From the NCBI RefSeq assembly GCF_000143145.1, contig NC_014313.1, positions 2,666,001 to 2,730,000 of the forward strand: 64,000 bases of DNA, read 5' to 3'. The notes beneath the pieces were generated by a model. The model was not told where the DNA came from. It did no database searches and saw only the letters and a program-made list of their open reading frames with translations. Shown here in pieces: positions 25,821-34,039 of this stretch. This stretch comes from Hyphomicrobium denitrificans ATCC 51888 (GTDB lineage Bacteria > Pseudomonadota > Alphaproteobacteria > Rhizobiales > Hyphomicrobiaceae). The translations under genes were made by a program, and so were the position numbers. Numbering within the stretch: position 1 is the stretch's first letter; each line of letters begins with the position of its first letter.

Positions 25821-26245
25821 TTCTTCGGGGCGTCTTTCTTCTTGTACATGGAGAGCATGCGATTGGTGACGAGGAAGCCGCCGAAGATGTTCACGGACGC
25901 CATCATCAGTGCGAGGAAACCGAAAATCTTGGCTACCACGCTGTCGGCGGCCGTCAGCGAGACGCCGACAGCCAGCAAGGCACCGACGACGATGACGGAA
26001 GAAATCGCGTTGGTGACGCTCATCAACGGCGTGTGCAGCGCGGGGGTCACCGACCAGACCACGTAGTAGCCGACGAAGATCGCGATCACGAAGACCATGA
26101 ATTCATAGACCGCGGGGCTGACGAGACCGCCGCCCTCCGATGCGAAGGCCGCGGTCGGCAGCAACAGCGCCGCGATCAGCGCGGGAAGAAAAGCGCGCCC
26201 TTTGGGGGTTGGGTGAAGCGCCTGGAGAGATGGTCCCTTCGGCAT
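25817..26245 (-). CDS. pntAB: NAD(P)+ transhydrogenase subunit alpha 2 (membrane part)
   Basis: 142 residues. Membrane segment of the split alpha subunit: helices [41 protein letters not shown] and [26 protein letters not shown]. The [13 protein letters not shown] motif is diagnostic. It carries an N-terminal extension of about 35 residues that looks like a signal sequence ([19 protein letters not shown]), which is longer than in many relatives. It lies between pntAA and the exported-protein gene, overlapping the latter by 4 bp. Confidence 0.95.
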   Translation of the reverse strand: MPKGPSLQALHPTPKGRAFLPALIAALLLPTAAFASEGGGLVSPAVYEFMVFVIAIFVGYYVVWSVTPALHTPLMSVTNAISSVIVVGALLAVGVSLTAADSVVAKIFGFLALMMASVNIFGGFLVTNRMLSMYKKKDAPKK

Positions 26246-26349
26246 TTTGACACTCCAAATGATCGTTCGAACAGCGTGTTTCGTAGCGTTTGAGCCCTTG
26301 GCCGAGCCCTCGCCGCGAAAGCGAAGGACTTACGGCGGCGGCTCGAGTT

Positions 26350-27492
26350 CTAGCTTGCTTGCGTCTGCAGGTTGGGATGGACGATCTGGCCGCCCTTGGC
26401 GACGAGCGTGCCCCTGATCAGCTCGTCGTCCCAGTTGACCGCCAGCGTCTTTTCTTTCTTGTCGAACATCGTGCCGTCGAGGAAGGCCAAGAGGTTCTTG
26501 GCGTAGAGGCTCGAGGCGTTGACGGCGATGCTGCCCGCCAGATTGAGCGGCGCGAAAATCCTGACGCCGTTCGGCGTCTCGATCGTCTTGCCGGGCTCAG
26601 TCAGCTCGGTGTTGCCGCCACGCTCGGCCGCGAGGTCGACGATCACGGCGCCGGGCTTCATGCTCTCGATCATGGCACGCGAAATGAGTTTCGGCGCCGG
26701 GCGACCGGGGATCAGCGCGGTGGTGATGACGAGATCCTGGTTCTTGACGTGCTGCGCGACGAGCTCGGCCTGCTTGGCCTGATATTCCGGGCTCATCGGC
26801 TTGGCGTAACCGGCTGCGGTCTGCGCCTGCTTGAACTCTTCGTCCTCGACCGCGATGAACTTCGCGCCGAGCGACTGCACCTGCTCTTTGGTTGCAGGTC
26901 GAACGTCCGTTGCCGTCACCTGGGCACCGAGGCGGCGCGCGGTGGCGATCGCCTGCAGACCGGCGACGCCGACGCCCATGATGAACGCCTTCGCTGCCGG
27001 CACCGTACCGGCGGGCGTCATCATCATCGGCAAGGCCTGTCCGAACATCGCCGCGCCGTCGACGACGGCCTTGTAGCCGGCGAGGTTCGCCTGGCTGGAG
27101 AGCACGTCCATCGACTGGGCGCGCGTCGTTCTCGGCATGAATTCCATCGAGAAGACCGTCGCGCCGGTGCCCGCGAGCGCCGCCAGCGCCGAGCGATCTC
27201 CGTAGGGATCAATCATCGCGGCAACGATGGCGCCGGGCTTCAATGCGGCGACATCCTCGATACTCGGCCGACGAACGGCGAGGAGAATGTCGGCGCCGTG
27301 AATGGCTTCCGATCGCGTTACGACATCTGCCCCAGCGGCCCGATAGGCGTCATCGGAGAAGCGCGATCTCGCTCCGGCACCCGATTCGATACGCACCTTG
27401 GCGCCAAGAGCGGTGAGTTTCTTCACCGTATCGGGCGAAACCGCAATGCGCGGTTCGTCCGCCGATTCACTGGTGACAGCTATCGTGACCAT
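26350..27492 (-). CDS. pntAA: NAD(P)+ transhydrogenase subunit alpha 1 (NAD-binding domain I)
   Basis: 380 residues, soluble domain I that binds NAD(H). Motifs: PDTVKKLTALGAKVRIESGAG near residues 20-40, the Rossmann signature MGVGVAGLQAIATARRLGAQVTATDVR, and SPEYQAKQAELVAQH. The start is the ATG at 27490-27492, with only a weak ribosome site. It precedes pntAB by 104 bp on the same strand. A terminator-like hairpin lies between it and the small cytochrome oxidase gene upstream. Confidence 0.96.
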   Translation of the reverse strand: MVTIAVTSESADEPRIAVSPDTVKKLTALGAKVRIESGAGARSRFSDDAYRAAGADVVTRSEAIHGADILLAVRRPSIEDVAALKPGAIVAAMIDPYGDRSALAALAGTGATVFSMEFMPRTTRAQSMDVLSSQANLAGYKAVVDGAAMFGQALPMMMTPAGTVPAAKAFIMGVGVAGLQAIATARRLGAQVTATDVRPATKEQVQSLGAKFIAVEDEEFKQAQTAAGYAKPMSPEYQAKQAELVAQHVKNQDLVITTALIPGRPAPKLISRAMIESMKPGAVIVDLAAERGGNTELTEPGKTIETPNGVRIFAPLNLAGSIAVNASSLYAKNLLAFLDGTMFDKKEKTLAVNWDDELIRGTLVAKGGQIVHPNLQTQAS

Positions 27493-27533
27493 GTCTCAGC
27501 CCAATTGAAGTGATGTGGCCGGAAGCCGGGATC

Positions 27534-27563
27534 AAAAAGGGCAGAACCCGCGAGAGCCTGCCC
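27534..27563 (-). terminator. Rho-independent terminator between coxIV-like gene and pntAA
   Basis: On the minus strand GGGCAG, a 13-nt loop, CTGCCC, then TTTTT. It sits 32 bp after the stop at 27596 and 42 bp before pntAA, so it either ends the short upstream transcript or attenuates readthrough into pnt. Confidence 0.75.
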
Positions 27564-27595
27564 TGCATGAATTCTCTTGGGTGGCCGGATGGGCC

Positions 27596-27739
27596 TCACA
27601 CCAAGAAGATTTTCATGCCGAGAAGCACAAGCGCCGCAGCTATGACGGCATACTTCGCGAAACGAAGGAAACCGGCGTAGGTTTTCTGATGCTCGGCGTA
27701 GTCCATGGCAGAGTGGCCGTTTGTATAGTCGACACTCAC
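27596..27739 (-). CDS. aa3-type cytochrome c oxidase subunit IV (small membrane protein)
   Basis: 47 residues from a GTG at 27737-27739, preceded by GGGGAG 7 nt upstream. The sequence contains MDYAEHQKTYAGFLRFAKY followed by one hydrophobic helix (AVIAAALVLLGMKIFLV). This matches the bacterial aa3 oxidase subunit IV family, a one-helix subunit found upstream of pntAA in many alphaproteobacteria. An internal ATG (27706-27708) would give a 36-residue version. The oxidase's main subunits are not in the window. Confidence 0.85.
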   Translation of the reverse strand: MSVDYTNGHSAMDYAEHQKTYAGFLRFAKYAVIAAALVLLGMKIFLV

Positions 27740-27910
27740 GTTTCGTCTCCCCAGATGCGGTTCGCCAAATTTGTTATCCGGTTGGTACCTTAAGACACCG
27801 TAGGCTTCAAGTCGCCCCGGCCCCTGACTTTCGGTCCATACCCCAGTCCGGCGTCAACGTGGGGTAAAAACAGCCATGGATCGAATAGACGCCCTCAATA
27901 CCGGGCCATT

Positions 27911-29821
27911 CTAGATTGCGACCTGGGTCCCGACCTCGACGACCCGGTCGGTCGGGATCTGGAAGTACGTCGTCGCGTCCTCCGCGCTGGCGGCCAGGAC
28001 GATGAACAGGCGCTCCTGCCAGCGCGGCAACTCGGACTTGGGCGTCTTGCGTAGCGACCGGCGCGAAAGGAAGAACGAGGTCGCGCCGATGTCGATGTTG
28101 CAGTCCTTGCGACGGGCGTGCTCGAGGATCTTCGGCACGCTGGGCGTTTCCATGAAGCCGTAGCGGGCAACGATCCGGATGAAGTGATCGGAAACGCGCT
28201 CGATCGTAATCCGCTCGTGACGCGCGACGCGCGGCGTTTCCACCGTGCGAATGGAGAGCAGAATATTGCGCTCGTGCATGACGCGGTTGTGCTTCAGGTT
28301 GTGCATCATCGACGTCGGAGCGGCGTAAGGATCGCCGGTCAGGAACACCGCCGTTCCAGGAACGCGGTGCGGAGGCTTGGCTTCCAGCTTGCGGACGAGC
28401 CAATCGAGATCGGCCTCGTTGCGTTTCGTCAGCTTGGCCAGCAGCCTCGTGCCCTTGACCCAACTGAACATGATGATCGCCAGCATCGCGGCGATGACGA
28501 GGGGCACCCAGCCGCCTTCGAACAGCTTCAGCAGGTTGGCCGAGAAGAATGCCTGCTCGATCATCAGCAGCGGAATGACGACCAGGGCGACGCGCCAGAG
28601 CGGCCACCGCCAGCACTTCCAGATCACGAAGAAGGCCATCAGCGTGTCGATGACCATCGCGGCCGTAACCGACACGCCGTAAGCCGCGGCGAGATTGGAC
28701 GACGTGCGGAACGCGAAGATGACCATCACGACGAAGATGAAAAGTATCCAGTTGACGCGGGGAATATAGATCTGGCCCGCGACGCTCTCTGACGTGTGGC
28801 GGATCTCGAAGCGTGGGATGAGGCCGAGCTGAATGGCCTGCCGCGTCAACGAGAAAGCGCCCGTAATGACGGCCTGACAGGCGATCACGGTCGCGAACGT
28901 CGACAGGATCAGCATCGGGACAAGCGCGTATTGCGGATAGAGCCGGTAGAACGGATTTTCGATCGCATTGGCGTCGTTCATGACGAGCGCGCCTTGACCG
29001 AAGTAGTTCAGGATCAGCGCCGGCATCACGAAATAAAGCCATGACACCGTGATCGGACGGCGGCCGAAATGGCCAAGGTCGGCGTAAAGCGCTTCGGCGC
29101 CGGTGCAGGCCAGAAACACGAGGCCCATGACTGTCAGCCCGAGCACGCCGTTGGAATAAACGAATTCGATGCCGTAGAGCGGATTGAGAGCCAGAAGAAC
29201 GCTCAGGTTGTCGGCGATGTGCATCAGGCCGCCGAGCGCCAGCACCGCGAACCACAGCGCCATCACGGGTCCGAAGAACCGGGCGACGCGCGCCGTGCCG
29301 TGCGACTGCATCCAGAACAGTCCGGTCAGCACGACCAGAGCCGCCGGAATGATGGCGACCTCTAACTGCGGCGCGATGAGCCGCAAGCCTTCGACGGCTG
29401 AGAGAACCGAAATGGCGGGCGTGATCACCGCATCGCCGTAAAAGAACGAGGCGCCGGCGATGCCGAGGGCTCCGAGCAAGGGAGCGCTGCGGCGGGCCAC
29501 GGTCTGGCCGAGGGCCATCAGGGCGAACATGCCACCCTCGCCCTTGTTATCGGCGTGCAGCAGCAGAAGCACGTACTTGATCGTGACGACCAAGGTCATG
29601 CTCCAGAAGATCAGCGACAGCACGCCCAGCGTCGCCTCGGCGACTGTGCCGTGATGCGACGCCGCCGTAATCGCTTCCTTGAAGGCGTACAGCGGACTCG
29701 TTCCAATGTCGCCGAAGACGACGCCAACGGAGCCTAAAGCCAACGCCCAGAAGTTCTTGTTGTCGTGGCCCTCTGCCGAACCAAAATCCACGGCGGGAAG
29801 AGAGGCTTGCGGTTGTGCCAT
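27911..29821 (-). CDS. kup: Low-affinity potassium uptake protein Kup
   Basis: 636 residues, the usual size for KUP/HAK/KT permeases. The N-terminal signature ALGSVGVVFGDIGTSPLYAFKE is diagnostic, followed by about 12 membrane helices (for example TLVVTIKYVLLLLHADNKGEGG). The C-terminal cytoplasmic region begins near residue 460. It imports K+ with H+ at the inner membrane. It is a single gene with 171 bp downstream and 184 bp upstream free of other genes; I see no clear regulatory site there. Confidence 0.96.
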   Translation of the reverse strand: MAQPQASLPAVDFGSAEGHDNKNFWALALGSVGVVFGDIGTSPLYAFKEAITAASHHGTVAEATLGVLSLIFWSMTLVVTIKYVLLLLHADNKGEGGMFALMALGQTVARRSAPLLGALGIAGASFFYGDAVITPAISVLSAVEGLRLIAPQLEVAIIPAALVVLTGLFWMQSHGTARVARFFGPVMALWFAVLALGGLMHIADNLSVLLALNPLYGIEFVYSNGVLGLTVMGLVFLACTGAEALYADLGHFGRRPITVSWLYFVMPALILNYFGQGALVMNDANAIENPFYRLYPQYALVPMLILSTFATVIACQAVITGAFSLTRQAIQLGLIPRFEIRHTSESVAGQIYIPRVNWILFIFVVMVIFAFRTSSNLAAAYGVSVTAAMVIDTLMAFFVIWKCWRWPLWRVALVVIPLLMIEQAFFSANLLKLFEGGWVPLVIAAMLAIIMFSWVKGTRLLAKLTKRNEADLDWLVRKLEAKPPHRVPGTAVFLTGDPYAAPTSMMHNLKHNRVMHERNILLSIRTVETPRVARHERITIERVSDHFIRIVARYGFMETPSVPKILEHARRKDCNIDIGATSFFLSRRSLRKTPKSELPRWQERLFIVLAASAEDATTYFQIPTDRVVEVGTQVAI

Positions 29822-30005
29822 TCAGGCGAAACCTGTCGAAAAGCTGCAACGCAGCATAAAGTGGCGGGGTGTCTACTCCGACAGGGTGTGAATGGGAAGC
29901 GACAAATTCGACCGCTCCCCGCCTGCGACAGGTTGACAATACGCCGGGCCTCAGATTCGTTTCCCTCGCTTTCTCAATTTCCCCGCCCGCGTGCCTAATC
30001 TGCAC

Positions 30006-31853
30006 TCACGCCATGGTTTCAAGCTCGTCGATCATGCCCTCGATGACCTTCAGCCCCTTGTTCCAGAATTCCGGGTCGCGGGCGTCCAGTCCGAACGGAG
30101 CGAGCAATTCCGAGTGGTGCTTGGAGCCGCCGGCTTTGAGCAGGTCGAAGTATTTCGCGACGAACCCCGGGTGTGCTTCGGCGTAGAGGCCATAAAGCGA
30201 GTTCACGAGGCAGTCGCCGAAGGCGTAGGCGTAAACGTAGAACGGCGAATGGATGAAGTGCGGGACGTACGTCCAGAACACTTCATATCCGGGCTTGAGT
30301 TCGATCGCCGGTCCCAGACTCTCTCCCTGGATTTCGAGCCAGATGGCGTTGATGCGATCGGACGTCAGCTCACCCTGGCGCCGCTCCTCATGGACCTTGC
30401 GCTCGAATGTGTAGAACGCGACCTGACGCACGACCGTGTTGAGCATGTCCTCGACCTTGCCCGCGATCATCGCCTTGCGTTCGCGCTTATCCTTCGTCTC
30501 GGCGAGGATGGCCTTGAACGTCAGCATCTCGCCGAACACCGATGCGGTCTCGGCGAGCGTCAGCGGCGTCGGCGCGAGGAGCGGACCCTGGGCGCGCGCC
30601 AGCCACTGATGCACGCCGTGGCCAAGCTCATGCGCGAGCGTCATCACATCGCGCGGCTTTCCGAGATAGTTCATCATCACATACGGATGCACGGACGGGA
30701 CCGTCGAGGCGGAAAACGCGCCCGGCGCCTTGCCCGGCTTCACCGCTGCATCGATCCAGTTCTTGTCGAAAAACTGCTTCGCGATCGTGGCCATTTCCGG
30801 CGCGAAATTGCCGTAGGCCTTGAGCACGATCTTCTCGGCTTCGGCCCACGTGATGGTGCGCTCGGGCTTGTCGGGAAGCGGCGCGTTGCGATCCCAGGAC
30901 GCGAGCTTCTTCTTACCGAGCCACTTGGCCTTCATGGCGTAGTAGCGATGCGAAAGCTGCGGATAGGCGGCGCGGACGCTTGTCACGAGCGCGTCGACGA
31001 CCGGGCCTTCGACACGGTTCGCGAGATTGCGGCTGTCGGCAACGTCCTTGAAGTTGCGCCAGCGGTCGGAGATTTCCTTGTCCTTCGCCAGCGTGTTCGT
31101 GATCAGCGTGAACAGCGGCAGATTGGCCTTGAAAACCTTGCTCAAGGCTTCCGACGCGGCCTTGCGCTTTTTCTCATCGGGGCTCGACAGGAAATTCAGC
31201 GTCGGCTCCAACGTCAGTGGCGTTTTCTCGCCTTTGACGTCGAATTTCAGCGCCGACATCGTCTCGTCGAAGAGCCGGTTCCAGGCGCTGCGGCTGGTCT
31301 GCGATTTCTCCGTGAAAAGGCGTTCGAGCTTTTCATCGAGCTGATGCGGCTTTTCCTTGCGCAGGTCCTCGAGCCAAGGCTTGTAGCGCTTCACGTCCTT
31401 ATGTTTGAGCGCGCCGTCCATCGTCGCGTCGTCGATCTGATTCAGCTCGAGTTCGAAGAAGATCAGGTCCGTGTAGAGTTTGGTCAGCGCCTCGGACACG
31501 TCGCCGTTGAATTTTGCCCGCACCGGATCGGTCTGATCGAGCACGTAGTAGAGTCCCGAGTACGATCCGAGCTTGCCGACCAGATCCGACAGCTTTTCGT
31601 AGTCCTTGATCGCGCCCGCAAGCTTGCCGCCGTCTTTCGCGAGGTCGGCGAGGCGGCCTTGATAGGCCGTCTTGATGCGCGCCGCTTCCTTGGCCGCGGC
31701 CTTCAGATCACGTTGCACCTCGGGCGCGTCCGGCGCGGCGTAGAGATCGCTCAGGTCCCATTCCGGCATCGCGCCAAGCCGCGGCGTTTTGGTCGATCGG
31801 CTGGTTGTGGCGCGCAGCGCGGACGACGATTTGCGGGAAGGTTCGCGGCTCAT
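30006..31853 (-). CDS. pepF: Oligoendopeptidase F (M3 family)
   Basis: 615 residues. Zinc site HELGHGVHQW with the downstream Glu in LAETASVFGEML, both standard for M3B peptidases. The N-terminal SDLYAAPDAPEVQRDL is typical of PepF. Start at the ATG at 31851-31853 with AAGGAA 5 nt upstream; the first 28 residues are Ser/Arg-rich. Degrades cytoplasmic oligopeptides. It is a stand-alone gene. Confidence 0.94.
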   Translation of the reverse strand: MSREPSRKSSSALRATTSRSTKTPRLGAMPEWDLSDLYAAPDAPEVQRDLKAAAKEAARIKTAYQGRLADLAKDGGKLAGAIKDYEKLSDLVGKLGSYSGLYYVLDQTDPVRAKFNGDVSEALTKLYTDLIFFELELNQIDDATMDGALKHKDVKRYKPWLEDLRKEKPHQLDEKLERLFTEKSQTSRSAWNRLFDETMSALKFDVKGEKTPLTLEPTLNFLSSPDEKKRKAASEALSKVFKANLPLFTLITNTLAKDKEISDRWRNFKDVADSRNLANRVEGPVVDALVTSVRAAYPQLSHRYYAMKAKWLGKKKLASWDRNAPLPDKPERTITWAEAEKIVLKAYGNFAPEMATIAKQFFDKNWIDAAVKPGKAPGAFSASTVPSVHPYVMMNYLGKPRDVMTLAHELGHGVHQWLARAQGPLLAPTPLTLAETASVFGEMLTFKAILAETKDKRERKAMIAGKVEDMLNTVVRQVAFYTFERKVHEERRQGELTSDRINAIWLEIQGESLGPAIELKPGYEVFWTYVPHFIHSPFYVYAYAFGDCLVNSLYGLYAEAHPGFVAKYFDLLKAGGSKHHSELLAPFGLDARDPEFWNKGLKVIEGMIDELETMA

Positions 31854-32116
31854 GAAATTCCTTTCGGGGGACCTGGTGGCGTGAGCGAGGAAGCGTCAGC
31901 ACGCCCCCGCGCGCAGGCAAATTTGGCGATCGGATGCGTGGCGCGCAAGGCCCTACAGGGGGCCGTCCCCGTCTTCGAAGCCACACGCGCGGCTGATTAT
32001 CGGCCGGAGCGCACGCTTTTCATGGTGTTTTAACTCGCTCAAAAAATGCGGCACGCGGAAACGATCCATTTACTCAAATACGTCACTGTCGCCCCTGTTG
32101 CGTTATTTGCCGGTCA

Positions 32117-32151
32117 CCGAATGTCAGAAGCTGGGTCAAATCCCAGTTCGG
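32117..32151 (+). promoter_or_regulatory. Leader hairpin ahead of the sigma-54 regulator
   Basis: CCGAA...CTGGG-TCAAAT-CCCAG-TTCGG forms a bulged stem, 51 bp before the start codon, in the 349-bp gap between pepF and the regulator. No T-run follows. A structural observation only; the rest of the gap shows nothing I can name. Confidence 0.35.
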
Positions 32152-32202
32152 CGCCAGGGGGAGACGGCACCCAGTGTCAGTTATTGTAAAGTTGCGTGCC
32201 AC

Positions 32203-33711
32203 ATGTCCAAGCGTGTTCTGATCGTTGATGACGATCCCGCCCAGCGTCGTATTCTCGAAGAGACGGTCAAGCGTTTCGGTTTTGAAACCAAGACCTGCGG
32301 CTCGGGCGAGCAGGCCCTCCAAATTCTCGAATCCCAGGAGCGCGACCCGATCGCGCTGGTGATCCTCGATCTCGTCATGCCCGGCGTCGACGGCATGGCC
32401 GTCCTTGAGCGCGTCGGTCATGCGCAGGGGATGCCTCCGATCATCGTGCAGACCGCTCATGGCTCAATCGAGACGGCGATCAATGCGATGCGCCGCGGCG
32501 CCGTCGATTTCGTCGTCAAGCCGGCCTCGCCGGAGCGGCTCGAAGTTTCGATCAAGAGCGCTTTGAAGATTGAAGCGCTCGCGGGTGAAATCAACCGCAT
32601 CAAGAAGAAGGTCGAAGGCACGCTGACGTTCGGCGACCTCGTCATGCGCGGCGACGCGATGAAGCGCGTGATTTCGCTCGGCAAGCGTGCGGCTGCGTCG
32701 ACCATCCCGGTTCTGATCGAAGGCGAGAGCGGCGTCGGCAAGGAATTGATCGCCCGCGCCATCCAGGGCGAGAGCGAACGCGTTGGCCGTCCGTTCATCA
32801 CCGTCAACTGCGGCGCGATCCCCGAGAACCTCGTGGAAAGCATTCTCTTCGGGCATGAAAAGGGCGCCTTCACCGGCGCCGTCGACAAGCGCATCGGCAA
32901 ATTCCAGGAAGCCGACGGCGGAACGCTGTTCCTCGACGAAGTCGGCGAACTGCCGCTCGACGCGCAGGTGAAGCTGCTGCGCGCGCTGCAGGAAGGCGAG
33001 ATCGATCCCGTCGGATCGAAGAAGCCCGTGAAGGTCAACTTCCGGCTGATCTCGGCGACGAACCGCGACATGATCCAGCTGGTCAAGGACGGCAAGTTCC
33101 GCGAAGACCTCTATTACCGGCTGAACGTGTTCCCGATCTTCGTGCCGCCGCTGCGCGAGCGCATTGATGACGTTCCGGAACTTGCACGTCATTTCGCGGC
33201 TCGCTTCGCTGCCGAAGAAGGTAAGCGCGTCGCCGCGATTTCCGAGCGCGCCATGGCGCTACTGCAGGCCTACTCGTGGCCGGGCAACGTGCGTCAGCTC
33301 GAGAATACGATTTTCCGCGCCGTCGTTCTTGCCGATGGGCCGGAGTTGACGGTCGCGGAATTCCCGCAGATCGCCGCGCACGTCGATGGGTTCGAAGCGG
33401 AGATTCCGGCAGCACCGGCCGCTGTGCAGAAGCAGCCCGCTTACACGGGACCGGCGCTCATCGGCGCGGAGAACACGGTGCCGCATACCGTCGAAATAAA
33501 ATCTACGGCATCGGGCAGCTCGCTCGGCATTCAGGCCGTCGCGGAAGACGGAGAGATCCGTTCGCTCGAAGCGATCGAAGCCGACATGATCCGCCTGGCG
33601 CTCGGCCGTTATCGCGGACACATGACGGAAGTCGCCAAGAGGTTGAATATCGGCCGCTCGACACTTTATCGTAAAATGCAGGAATACGGTCTCGAACCGA
33701 GGCCGAACTGA
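32203..33711 (+). CDS. NtrC-type sigma-54-dependent response regulator
   Basis: 502 residues. Receiver domain 1-120 with D9-D10-D11 and phospho-acceptor Asp56 (VILDLVMPG). AAA+ domain: Walker A GESGVGKE, the sigma-54 contact loop GAFTGA, Walker B GGTLFLDEVGELP, and the arginine-finger region. A Pro/Ala linker precedes a Fis-type HTH at the end (MTEVAKRLNIGRSTLYRKMQEYGL). I start at ATG 32203 (MSKRVLIVDDDP). The frame stays open for 35 codons upstream, but these resemble no family sequence. No sensor kinase is adjacent, so its signal is unknown. Confidence 0.93.
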   Translation: MSKRVLIVDDDPAQRRILEETVKRFGFETKTCGSGEQALQILESQERDPIALVILDLVMPGVDGMAVLERVGHAQGMPPIIVQTAHGSIETAINAMRRGAVDFVVKPASPERLEVSIKSALKIEALAGEINRIKKKVEGTLTFGDLVMRGDAMKRVISLGKRAAASTIPVLIEGESGVGKELIARAIQGESERVGRPFITVNCGAIPENLVESILFGHEKGAFTGAVDKRIGKFQEADGGTLFLDEVGELPLDAQVKLLRALQEGEIDPVGSKKPVKVNFRLISATNRDMIQLVKDGKFREDLYYRLNVFPIFVPPLRERIDDVPELARHFAARFAAEEGKRVAAISERAMALLQAYSWPGNVRQLENTIFRAVVLADGPELTVAEFPQIAAHVDGFEAEIPAAPAAVQKQPAYTGPALIGAENTVPHTVEIKSTASGSSLGIQAVAEDGEIRSLEAIEADMIRLALGRYRGHMTEVAKRLNIGRSTLYRKMQEYGLEPRPN

Positions 33712-33870
33712 GGTTTCTGTTCGTGTAACAGCGGACGGAAATGCATGTGCGCGGGTCCGGTGGGACGGCCGCGCGCAACCGGAGCGCATCCGTGCCACCA
33801 CCACACCCCTGTAGGCTCGACATCACTCTGTCGATCCGGAGCGAGTGCGAACCCCTGTCGCTCTCGACGC

Positions 33871-33905
33871 AAAAGCCTCGGCTGCATCCGGGGCTTTTGC
33901 ATTTT
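33871..33905 (+). terminator. Rho-independent terminator of the sigma-54 regulator gene
   Basis: AAAAGCC-T-CGG / CCG-G-GGCTTTT stem with a six-base loop (CTGCAT), then TTTTGCATTTT. It lies 160 bp after the stop, in the 328-bp gap before the L,D-transpeptidase gene. Confidence 0.8.
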
Positions 33906-34039
33906 CCAGGCGTCAGAAGCGCAACACTTTCGCCATAGCTTCGTGCAATACAGTTATCCAGCGGCCGGGCTGGTCAGGCATAGAAGCGGCGGCTATCAGT
34001 AAAATTTGCAAGCTCCGACGGTGGAAGGTGAAATTCGTA

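Noticed and set aside
27807..29255. A long second-frame reading across kup, about 480 codons
   Set aside because: High-GC shadow of kup: Arg/Pro-rich, no motifs, and kup itself is unambiguous.
32098..32202. 35 extra N-terminal codons for the sigma-54 regulator
   Set aside because: Frame is open but the sequence contains a hairpin leader and unlike receiver-domain sequence; MSKRVLIVDDDP at 32203 is the natural start.
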